NCBI GenBank assembly: GCA_039925965.1
Contig: JBDSXW010000061.1
Location: 1 to 64,000 of the forward strand
From: JAZKFT01 sp039925965
GTDB taxonomy: Bacteria > Bacteroidota > Bacteroidia > Chitinophagales > Chitinophagaceae
DNA: 64,000 nucleotides
Reading direction: 5' to 3'
Shown here: positions 18,504 to 25,864 of the stretch, in pieces
Position numbering within the stretch: the stretch's first letter is position 1
Layout of the letters: every line of letters starts with the position of its first letter
Notes under the pieces: model-generated
Seen by the model: only the letters and a program-made list of their open reading frames with translations
Told to the model about the DNA's origin: nothing
Databases searched by the model: none
Position numbers and translations under genes: made by a program

Positions 18504-19331
18504 ATGCGATTAGTCGCACTGCTTTTTTTGCTGTTGTTTTCCTGCCATAACAATAATAGCCAGCCTCCTCAAAAACTTCCGGCACGACCGGCACAAAACC
18601 AACGTCAGCAAAGGATTCCGGGGCAAAGGGTGATCCATGTTTTTGTGGCACTCTGCGATAACAGGTACCAGGGCATCGTGCCCGTGCCGGAGAAAATTGG
18701 TAACGGCCAGGATCCGGTGAACAATTTATACTGGGGCTGTGGATATGGGGTAAAAACATTTTTTTCAAAAAGTAAGGAATGGGTACTGCAAAAGAATGTG
18801 AACAGCAAAATAGAGAAACCTGTTCTGGAACGGTGTGTCTATAAAAGCAGCACGACCAATACCTGGCTGATAGCAGATGCTTACGACGGACAGTTTATTA
18901 AGGCCTGCACAGAGAATTTCCTATCAGGTTGTTCTGGGAGTAATTATGATTCAGTAATGCTAAAGGACGGCACCAAAATTTTTGCCGGCGGTGCAGCTGA
19001 TCTGTTGGCCTATACCGGCCACGATGGACTCATGGATTTTAAACTCAATACATCATTTTCAGCCACTGATTCGCTTAAAAGGGAAGCGGTTATCCTGGCC
19101 TGCATCAGCAAGTCTTACTTTTCGCCGATCTTGAAACAAACAGGAGCGCAGCCAGTATTGTGGAGTACCGGCCTGATGGCGCCCGAAGCTTATGTGCTTC
19201 ATGATGCACTAAGCGCATGGATAAAAAAGGAGCCAGTAGAAAATATGAGAACTGCCGCTGCCGCAGCGTACAGCCACTATCAGAAATGTTCAGTAAAGGC
19301 TGCCAGAAATCTGCTGGTTGCGGGCTGGTGA
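18504..19331 (+). CDS. Lipoprotein with possible caspase-like His/Cys pair
   Basis: The 275-residue protein starts with a lipoprotein signal (MRLVALLFLLLFSC, lipid-bearing Cys14). The mature part opens with a beta strand (VIHVFVALCDN), followed by conserved-looking segments GIVPVPEKIGNGQDPVNNLYWG and YGVKTFF. Later, AYTGHDGLMDF (His173) and AVILACISKSYF (Cys200) stand in the order and spacing of the His-Gly and Cys elements of clan CD (caspase/clostripain-like) peptidases, with strands before each. That reading is an inference; no overall family name is recognised. Alternatively it may be a non-catalytic protein of the same fold. The gene stands alone, and a weak hairpin at 19482-19503 may end it. 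Confidence 0.7.
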   Translation: MRLVALLFLLLFSCHNNNSQPPQKLPARPAQNQRQQRIPGQRVIHVFVALCDNRYQGIVPVPEKIGNGQDPVNNLYWGCGYGVKTFFSKSKEWVLQKNVNSKIEKPVLERCVYKSSTTNTWLIADAYDGQFIKACTENFLSGCSGSNYDSVMLKDGTKIFAGGAADLLAYTGHDGLMDFKLNTSFSATDSLKREAVILACISKSYFSPILKQTGAQPVLWSTGLMAPEAYVLHDALSAWIKKEPVENMRTAAAAAYSHYQKCSVKAARNLLVAGW

Positions 19332-19360
19332 ATAGCTACAGTCGAAATGGGAAATCATCG

Positions 19361-19611
19361 TGAATAGGTCATTTGGTCAGTAAGTCATTAACCCAAACAA
19401 ACTTAAATACAGAGCGATGTCCATCATTATTTTATGTTTTCTCGGGTACACATTTCACGCTGCCTCTGCCAGCAAATAGAAGAACCCAGCCTGGGCCGGG
19501 TTCTGAATCTTATTGTTATCATTAAAAAGGCACAAAATTGTAAATGCAGTTGCGGAACTTTGCGTATTGTGGTCATTGACTTAATTGCCAACTGACCGAA
19601 TGACCTATTCA
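19361..19611. repeat. Intergenic 251-bp segment bounded by a 20-bp inverted repeat
   Basis: The left arm (19361-19380, TGAATAGGTCATTTGGTCAG) and right arm (19592-19611) match in inverted order at 19 of 20 positions. TAAGTCA follows in both, with an 8-base offset in the right arm. Between them there is no credible gene; a GAACCC/GGGTTC hairpin lies at 19482-19503. No target duplication or transposase is seen. The whole gap 19332-19643 holds nothing else recognised. Confidence 0.5.
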
Positions 19612-19643
19612 GCATAAGCATATTGTTCGTTGCCAAGTTGCGA

Positions 19644-21023
19644 TCAATGGTGGTGGTGCTCTTTGTGGTGCTCCTGCTGTTTGGTAAATTCGTCCACGCT
19701 CATTAGTTCGTCTTTGTATTGAACCATCGTTTCAGCCATGGCAAATAATTTATCGGTTGCGATCTGGTTATAGGTATTCTCTACAAATTTCTGGTCCTTG
19801 GTCATCTTGTCGATATAGGTATCCAGCCAAGGCATGTCTTCAGGATTACCCTGACCGCCCATATAACCCATCATCTGGTGTTTGGCAAACATGCGGATTT
19901 CTTCCGGGTCAACATCTATTTTGGCTTCCTTGATAATGGTATCGCTGATCAGTGTCCATTTCAAAGAGTTTTTGAAAGAAGGCCAGCCTTTTTCAATGTC
20001 TTCTTCGGTCTTTGGTTCTTTTTCAGCTTGCTTCTGCCAGCGCTTTAAAAAATCTTCCGGTAAGTCTATTTGTGTGTTATCCAGCAGGTAATGATATATT
20101 TGGTCGTCTACCTGGCCACGGTCCTGGTTAAAATAGTAGGCTTCGATATCTTCCTTGATGGCCTGACGAAATTCAGTTTCGGTACCGAGGGCTTTCCCTA
20201 CGTATACCTGGTTAAAGAATTCTTCGTTCAGTTCGCGGTCTTCTACCAAACTAACTTTAGTAACCGTTAATTTAAATGATTTATCTGAGTCAGCAGCAGA
20301 AAGTCCAAGATCGTTGAGAATGAAATCAAGTTCCTTGGCTTCGAATGCTTCGCTGAGTTTAATGGTGAGGGAGTTGTCTTTGTTAAGGCCCATCAATTGC
20401 GGGCGAACGGCTTCGCTAAAATAGCTCACCAACAGGCTATTATCTTTGGTTACGCCACCTTCAACCTCGTTGCCATCAGCATCCAGTTCGGTAAACGTAA
20501 CGTTGAGTACATTCTTATCGCTGGTTACCGATTCAGGCTCGCTCATGTTGCCCATACGTGTTTGCAGGCGGGCCACTTCTTCGTCTATCATGGCATCGGT
20601 AACATCCACTTTGTGGCGTTTAATGTTGGATTTAGACAGGTCGGCAATGGAGAAAGCTGGTTTCAAACCGATTTCAAAACTAAAGTTCAGCTCTTTAGGT
20701 TCATTCATATCCAGGCCACGCATTGCGGCGAAGTTCTCGTCGGTAGGCAGCGGCTGGGCAAAGATTTCGGGGTTTTCCTGTGTTAGGTAACCGTTGATCT
20801 CTTTTTCTACGGTTTTCAGTATTTCATCGCTGAAAATGCTGGCGCCATACATTTTTTTAATAAGACCCAATGGCACCTGCCCGGGACGAAAGCCCTGCAT
20901 CTTCACTTGTTTGGAATATGTTTTCAGTGCTTTTTCGAAGTTAGGATAGTAATCTTCCTTGGTTAACTGCACCGTGATTTTGTCGGTAAGCGGCGCAACG
21001 TTGTTCCTGGTAATGGTGGGCAT
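19644..21023 (-). CDS. tig: Trigger factor, ribosome-associated chaperone
   Basis: The 459-residue protein has the trigger factor layout. The N-terminal ribosome-binding domain includes the signature MQGFRPGQVPLGLIKKMYG, followed by a segment with EIGLKPAFSIADLSK. The central part is a peptidyl-prolyl isomerase-like domain of the diverged Bacteroidota type, and the helical C-terminal domain includes EFRQAIKEDIEAYYFNQDR. It binds at the ribosome exit and shields nascent chains. The C-terminus is unusual in ending EHHKEHHHH, a natural histidine tail. A good promoter lies at 21175-21206, and an AAATC-type heptamer repeat is 10 bases before the start codon. Confidence 0.95.
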   Translation of the reverse strand: MPTITRNNVAPLTDKITVQLTKEDYYPNFEKALKTYSKQVKMQGFRPGQVPLGLIKKMYGASIFSDEILKTVEKEINGYLTQENPEIFAQPLPTDENFAAMRGLDMNEPKELNFSFEIGLKPAFSIADLSKSNIKRHKVDVTDAMIDEEVARLQTRMGNMSEPESVTSDKNVLNVTFTELDADGNEVEGGVTKDNSLLVSYFSEAVRPQLMGLNKDNSLTIKLSEAFEAKELDFILNDLGLSAADSDKSFKLTVTKVSLVEDRELNEEFFNQVYVGKALGTETEFRQAIKEDIEAYYFNQDRGQVDDQIYHYLLDNTQIDLPEDFLKRWQKQAEKEPKTEEDIEKGWPSFKNSLKWTLISDTIIKEAKIDVDPEEIRMFAKHQMMGYMGGQGNPEDMPWLDTYIDKMTKDQKFVENTYNQIATDKLFAMAETMVQYKDELMSVDEFTKQQEHHKEHHHH

Positions 21024-21033
21024 AAAATTTTAC

Positions 21034-21061
21034 GATTTACGATTTCGGATTTACGATTTGA
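21034..21061. repeat. Four 7-bp units (GATTTnn) just upstream of tig
   Basis: The units are GATTTAC, GATTTCG, GATTTAC and GATTTGA, exactly in phase. In the tig mRNA they read as repeated A-rich AAAUC words 10 bases before the AUG. Confidence 0.75.
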
Positions 21062-21129
21062 AGCAAACCCTACCGTCTTGATATTTGATACTTGATTTAT
21101 GTTCCTTCTAAAAATCTTTCTGCTCAGAA

Positions 21130-21157
21130 CCTGAACCTTGTATCCTGAACCCTGAAT
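21130..21157. repeat. Four 7-bp units (CCTGAAC type) in the tig leader
   Basis: The units are CCTGAAC, CTTGTAT, CCTGAAC and CCTGAAT, exactly in phase. They lie between the tig promoter and the GATTT repeat. Confidence 0.65.
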
Positions 21158-21174
21158 CTTTTCTAAAGGGGCGG

Positions 21175-21206
21175 CAAAAGTAAGTGCAATCGGGCCTTTG
21201 GGCAAA
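21175..21206 (-). promoter_or_regulatory. Promoter of tig (-33 and -7 boxes)
   Basis: On the minus strand TTTG (21203-21206) is followed after 20 bases by TACTTTTG (21175-21182), matching the Bacteroidota TTTG-N19-21-TAnnTTTG pattern. The predicted leader of about 145 bases contains both heptamer repeats. Confidence 0.7.
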
Positions 21207-21520
21207 TAAAATGCCTCCCGGACGTTATGCAGGGAATTTTAGGCCCCATTTGTTTGGAGGAAAGTAAAAGCTTATGAATTAGCCTGACAGATTTTCACTA
21301 TTGAAATTGACCTGATAAAAAGGCCAATCAGACGACAAATGCAGTGCTGGAATAAATTGTACCTGTTACTGCCAGTATAGGATTTCAAATAAACAAGAGC
21401 GAGATTTTAATCCGAATAAAATCTGTGGCGATCCTGAGTTTATAGTTGCCAAATTGTGATTTAAAGATTATCTAACTGTTATCTTGCCCCCCGTTATTAT
21501 TAATGCAGCGCTACCGCTGA
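21207..21520. other. Intergenic region upstream of tig and the metallophosphoesterase
   Basis: AT-rich sequence between two divergent promoters. No gene, RNA or repeat was recognised. Confidence 0.4.
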
Positions 21521-21528
21521 TAGTTTTG
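21521..21528 (+). promoter_or_regulatory. -7 box of the metallophosphoesterase gene
   Basis: TAGTTTTG fully matches TAnnTTTG and lies 34 bases before the ATG at 21563. No clear -33 box. Confidence 0.45.
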
Positions 21529-21562
21529 CGACTCAGATGTAATAGCAGCCATAATATTATCC

Positions 21563-22588
21563 ATGATACGACTCATCTTCCTATTCTCATTTTTAGCATG
21601 GGCTACTGCGACCCAGAGCCAGGAGATCAACATCGCCTTTATCTCAGACGTACACTATGGCATCAAACGAGCCCATTTTCGCGGGGAAGATTTCGTCGAT
21701 GCACAAACAGTAAACAAAGCAATGGTGAACGCCATTAAAGCCCTGCCGGTGCAGCACCTGGATTATATCATATTAACAGGTGATATCGCAAACAGAGAGG
21801 AGATGGGTATTCAAAGCGCCACTGAATCCTGGAACCAGTTCAGCAGGGATTATATCAGAGGACTGCCTATTCCATTTTTTTTGTTGCCGGGAAATCACGA
21901 CGTTTCGAATGCCATCGGCTTCTATAAACCCATGGAGCCCAAGACCGACGCTTCGTCGATGGCGGGTATATACAATAGCGTTTTCCACCCGAAAATTCCC
22001 AAAACAAAGCAGACCTACCATTACAAAACAGACAAGATCAATTATTCAAAAAATATCGGCGGTGTGCATTTGATGTTCGTGAATATCTGGCCAGATTCCG
22101 CCAACCTGGTCTGGATGGAAATGGATATGAAAAAAGTTACTGCTACAACACCAGTGTTGATTTTCGCCCATGACCCACCCGAGAGCGACCCGAAACATTT
22201 CTCGGGCAACACCAACGGGTCAACAGAGTGCCATTTTGAAAATTTACTCGACGAGCAATACAAGGATGGCGATTGCAAAACCACCGTTACCGAACAGCGG
22301 CGCTTATGTGATTTTTTATCACGGCACAATAATGTAAAGGCCTATTTTCACGGGCACTCCAACTATACCGAATTTTCTACCTACAAAGGGATCGATGGCT
22401 CATTGTCGCTTCCGGTATTCAGGGTTGATTCGCCTATGAAAGGTAAATTTTCCAGCGTGGACGAATCACTGCTTGCATTCGACATAATTACCATCAATCC
22501 TAAAACGCGGCAACTCAGGGTGCGGGAATACCTATGGAACAAAAACCCTGCGGTATGGGGCCAGGAAACTACTATCTCGCTCAAATAG
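21563..22588 (+). CDS. Secreted metallophosphoesterase
   Basis: The 341-residue protein has a signal peptide (MIRLIFLFSFLAWATATQSQ) and a calcineurin-like phosphoesterase domain. The metal ligands are all visible in order: Asp29-x-His31 in FISDVHYG, Asp74 in LTGDIAN, Asn111-His112 in LPGNHDV, His203 in FAHDPPES, and His263-x-His265 in FHGHSN. It is expected to hydrolyse phosphomonoesters or diesters in the periplasm or at the cell surface; the substrate is not readable. An insert with NTNGSTECHFENLL and several Cys lies between the last two motifs. The gene stands alone after a -7 box at 21521. Length is normal for the family. Confidence 0.88.
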   Translation: MIRLIFLFSFLAWATATQSQEINIAFISDVHYGIKRAHFRGEDFVDAQTVNKAMVNAIKALPVQHLDYIILTGDIANREEMGIQSATESWNQFSRDYIRGLPIPFFLLPGNHDVSNAIGFYKPMEPKTDASSMAGIYNSVFHPKIPKTKQTYHYKTDKINYSKNIGGVHLMFVNIWPDSANLVWMEMDMKKVTATTPVLIFAHDPPESDPKHFSGNTNGSTECHFENLLDEQYKDGDCKTTVTEQRRLCDFLSRHNNVKAYFHGHSNYTEFSTYKGIDGSLSLPVFRVDSPMKGKFSSVDESLLAFDIITINPKTRQLRVREYLWNKNPAVWGQETTISLK

Positions 22589-22861
22589 CTGTGTTAAGGC
22601 CTCGCTAAGGGCTGGTTCAAAGTCGAAATTTTCGAAAACCAAGGCGGTTTAAATGATGCAAGGCAGGGCATCGTTTCTGCAATACTCTTTGCGGGCGCCA
22701 AATCGTCGCGTAGCAACCTGGTATCTTTCGCAGTATTTAAAATCTGAAGAAAATCCGACGCGGGATTTTTTGCTAAAGTCATGAAGGCGCACACTTGGAA
22801 GTTCAGTATTTAAACAGATTCACCCTGGAGGTTTGTACCCTCAATAAATAAATCAATAAAA

Positions 22862-23317
22862 ATGAAAAAGAAAATCCTTTTGGCCTTATTCGTTGGTGGG
22901 GCCGTCGCTGTGGCAGTTGCACAGAAATTGAAAGCATCTGCAGTGCCTGCTGCAGTCAAATCGTCTTTTGCTAAAAGCTATCCCGGCATTACCGCCAAAT
23001 GGGAAATGGAAGCTGGCAAGTATGAAGCCGGATTCAAAAAGAATGGAAGCGATATGTCGGTACTATTTGAGAAAAATGGCACTATGACTGAAAGCGAGAC
23101 GGACATCAAAACTACTGACTTGCCAGCAACTGTTTTGGCTTATGTTGCAGCGCATTACAAGGGCAAAAAAATCAACGAAGCCGCAAAGATCACTACCGCG
23201 GCCGGAGTGGTTACTTTTGAAGCAGAGGTTGGCGACACCGATGTAATTTTCGATGCCAGCGGCAAATTTCTGAAAGAGGTAAAGGAACCAAAGGAGAATA
23301 AAGAAGGAAAAGACTAG
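22862..23317 (+). CDS. PepSY-like secreted protein
   Basis: The 151-residue protein has a signal peptide (MKKKILLALFVGGAVAVAVA). Two copies of a PepSY-like repeat follow: VPAAVKSSFAKSYPGITAKW with YEAGFKKNGSDMSVLFEKNG, then LPATVLAYVAAHYKGKKINE with TFEAEVGDTDVIFDASGKFL. This matches the putative PepSY-like (beta-lactamase-inhibitor-like) family common in the Bacteroidota periplasm. The tail is Lys/Glu-rich. Its role is unknown; proposed functions for the family include binding or inhibition of periplasmic enzymes. No operon partner is evident, since the efflux genes start 276 bp downstream. Confidence 0.8.
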   Translation: MKKKILLALFVGGAVAVAVAQKLKASAVPAAVKSSFAKSYPGITAKWEMEAGKYEAGFKKNGSDMSVLFEKNGTMTESETDIKTTDLPATVLAYVAAHYKGKKINEAAKITTAAGVVTFEAEVGDTDVIFDASGKFLKEVKEPKENKEGKD

Positions 23318-23593
23318 CAACACGGGCAACGATGCTATAACAGGTGCCGTTGCCCTTTGTAAAAAATACATAGTAAAAATCATACAACTACTATTATTTT
23401 CCCGTTGACCACCGCCGTTCAGGCCAACCTGTCTACCCAAAAAGGCACCCGTGTCACCAATTTACAAGGTACCTTCATCCCTTGTACCCACCGGTAATAG
23501 CTTGAACTTTCTCCTCCTGACTAGAAATGCAGATCAAAGGTGAAATCAGTTGCCTCTCAATTGCTGGTGATTGGTTAACAATCAAATCTCTGA

Positions 23594-24838
23594 ATGAAAG
23601 CAAAACAATTATTGACAGCCCTGCTTTTAGTGGCAGCCACCCGGGGCCATGCGCAAAACAAGGATCTTGATTTCTTTGTGCAACAGGCCATCCGTAGCAG
23701 CCCGCTGCTGAAGGACTATGGCTTACAGGAATTTTCGAACAAGATTGACAGTCAGCGTTTGAAGGCATCTTTTCTGCCACAGGTAACGGGGAATGGCGCG
23801 GCTTATTATGCGCCGGTTATTGCTGGTTTCGGGTACGATGGAACCATAACCAACGTGCACACCCTGAACGCACAGCTAACGGCGACCAAAAAATTTATTG
23901 GCAAAGAAAATCTTAAGAACCAGTATGGCGCCTTCCAATTAGCTAATCTCGGTTTGCAGAACCAGGGCAGGATCACCGAGCAGGAATTAAAAAGAAGCGT
24001 CACGCAACAATACATCACGGTGTATGGCGATATGCAACAACTGGCATTCAACGAAGAGCTGTTATCGCTGCTGAGATCGGAAGACAGTTTGTTGAAACGA
24101 CTCACCTACAAAAGCGTGTTTAAACAAACCGACTATCTCTCTTTTTTGGTAACCGTGCAGCAACAAGATTTGCTGGTAGAACAAACGCGGATGCAATCCA
24201 CCAACGATATGGCCACACTCAATTACCTGGCAGGGATAACGGATACGACTTTATCAACCTTGACTCCACCAGCGATGCCAGGCACAGATCTACTAGTCCT
24301 CGGGCAAACCGTATTTTACAACCAATATATAATCGATAGTTTAAAGCTCGTGAATGCCGACCGGCAGATCGACTACGACTACAAACCGAAACTCAACGCC
24401 TTTGGCGATGGCGGGTACAATTCTTCCTTCCTTGATGTGCCCTACAAGAATTTCGGCGTCAGCGCGGGTATCAGCCTGGTAATTCCTATTTACGATGGCA
24501 GGCAGCGGACTATGCTGCACCAGAAGAATAAAATTGCCGAAGAAACCCGTAAAAACTACCTGGGTTTCTACGCCAGCCAATACAACCAGCAGATAGCTCA
24601 ACTCAACCAGCAGTTGGTGCAAACGGACCGGATGATTGTTCGGGCCCAGGAACAACTGAAATACGTGGAAGCATTGATACAGGCGCAACGCAAACAATTA
24701 GTGACCGGCGACGTCCGCATCACAGATTATATCATCGCTATCGGTAACTACCTGACCGCTAAAAATATCGTTACGCAGAACATGACGGGACGTCTGCAGA
24801 TTATCAACCAGATAGAATACTGGAACAGAAAAAAATAA
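23594..24838 (+). CDS. TolC-family outer membrane efflux protein
   Basis: The 414-residue protein has a signal peptide (MKAKQLLTALLLVAATRGHA) and the two-fold repeated helical pattern of TolC proteins. Typical pieces are QNKDLDFFVQQAIRSSPLLKDYG at the start, beta strands around VTGNGAAYYAPV and FGVSAGISLVIPIYDG, and long helices such as YNQQIAQLNQQLVQTDRMIV. It should form the trimeric outer membrane channel of a tripartite pump. The adaptor gene starts 3 bp after its stop and the RND pump follows, so the three are one operon. Length is at the short end for TolC proteins. Confidence 0.88.
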   Translation: MKAKQLLTALLLVAATRGHAQNKDLDFFVQQAIRSSPLLKDYGLQEFSNKIDSQRLKASFLPQVTGNGAAYYAPVIAGFGYDGTITNVHTLNAQLTATKKFIGKENLKNQYGAFQLANLGLQNQGRITEQELKRSVTQQYITVYGDMQQLAFNEELLSLLRSEDSLLKRLTYKSVFKQTDYLSFLVTVQQQDLLVEQTRMQSTNDMATLNYLAGITDTTLSTLTPPAMPGTDLLVLGQTVFYNQYIIDSLKLVNADRQIDYDYKPKLNAFGDGGYNSSFLDVPYKNFGVSAGISLVIPIYDGRQRTMLHQKNKIAEETRKNYLGFYASQYNQQIAQLNQQLVQTDRMIVRAQEQLKYVEALIQAQRKQLVTGDVRITDYIIAIGNYLTAKNIVTQNMTGRLQIINQIEYWNRKK

Positions 24839-24841
24839 AAC

Positions 24842-25774
24842 ATGTTCAAAAAATATATAAATACAGCCTTGTGTGCAATTGGATTGGTGATTTTTTCTTC
24901 CTGCGGCGACAAAGCCGCGACACCTGTACCGCAAGCAGAAGCGGGAGCAGGAACACCGGTAACAGTTACCCAAATAGAACAAGGATTGCTTGAAGAAACC
25001 GGCGAACTTAATGCAACCTCAGCATTCTTGTTGAAATCTACCGTGAAGGCGAGTTCCAATGGCTACCTGCAATCTGTGAACGCACAACTGGGTGCCTATG
25101 TAAAAAAGGGACAAGAACTGTTCACCATCAAAACCAAAGAATCCGAAGCGCTGGGAAATACCATCGATATACTGGACTCTTCATTCCGGTTTTCGGGGTT
25201 GATTCATATCAAAGCAATGAGCAATGGGTATGTGTCGATGTTGAGTTACAAGGCGGGTGACTATGTAACAGACGGAGAGCAACTGGCCACTATCAGCGAC
25301 GCGTCTTCTTTTGCCTTCCTGCTGGAGCTTCCTTACGAAAGCAAGGCCTATATAAATAATACCAGAACCCTGCTGCTGACGTTGCCGGATGGCTCGCACC
25401 TGAGTGGACGGGTTGCGATGGAGATGCCAACAGTAGACTCCTTGTCTCAGACCCAGAAAATCGTTATCAAGGTAAATGGTACGCGGATGATACCGGAAAA
25501 TCTGATAGCCAAAGTAGATATCATAAAAAAATCAATATTCAATGCAAGTTATCTTCCTAAAGAAGCCATCCTTACCGATGAAGTCCAGGGAGCGTTTTGG
25601 GTAATGAAGTTGATCGATAGCACCACAGCTGTAAAAGTAATGATCAGCAAAGGCATGGAGACATCGAAAAGCGTGCAGGTATTATCGCCGCCGTTCGCGC
25701 CAACTGATAGGATATTGCTGACTGGAAATTATGGCTTGCCTGATACCGCTAAGATCTCTATCACGAAAGAATAA
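24842..25774 (+). CDS. RND efflux periplasmic adaptor (lipoprotein)
   Basis: The 310-residue protein has a lipoprotein signal with the lipobox at IFSSC (Cys21). The mature part shows the membrane-fusion layout: a first lipoyl half (LKSTVKASSNGYLQSVNAQL), an acidic joint with KKGQELFTIKTKES, a second half (AMSNGYVSMLSYKAGDYVT), then beta-barrel and proximal domains (YLPKEAILTDEVQGAFWVMK). It is rather short and the helical hairpin is reduced. It joins the TolC-like channel to the RND pump. Its start codon lies 3 bp after the TolC stop, so coupled translation is likely. Confidence 0.87.
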   Translation: MFKKYINTALCAIGLVIFSSCGDKAATPVPQAEAGAGTPVTVTQIEQGLLEETGELNATSAFLLKSTVKASSNGYLQSVNAQLGAYVKKGQELFTIKTKESEALGNTIDILDSSFRFSGLIHIKAMSNGYVSMLSYKAGDYVTDGEQLATISDASSFAFLLELPYESKAYINNTRTLLLTLPDGSHLSGRVAMEMPTVDSLSQTQKIVIKVNGTRMIPENLIAKVDIIKKSIFNASYLPKEAILTDEVQGAFWVMKLIDSTTAVKVMISKGMETSKSVQVLSPPFAPTDRILLTGNYGLPDTAKISITKE

Positions 25775-25864
25775 GGAGCAAGGCATCTACTAACGTTTTC
25801 CTGATAAAATTATTTAATACAGAAGGATGTTGGCGCCAAAAATGGGAGTCGGAAAAAATTACGC

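Noticed and set aside
22594..22794. A 66-codon open frame on the minus strand between the metallophosphoesterase and PepSY-like genes.
   Set aside because: No domain, promoter or conserved neighbour; it could be a decayed repeat, but nothing supports a gene.
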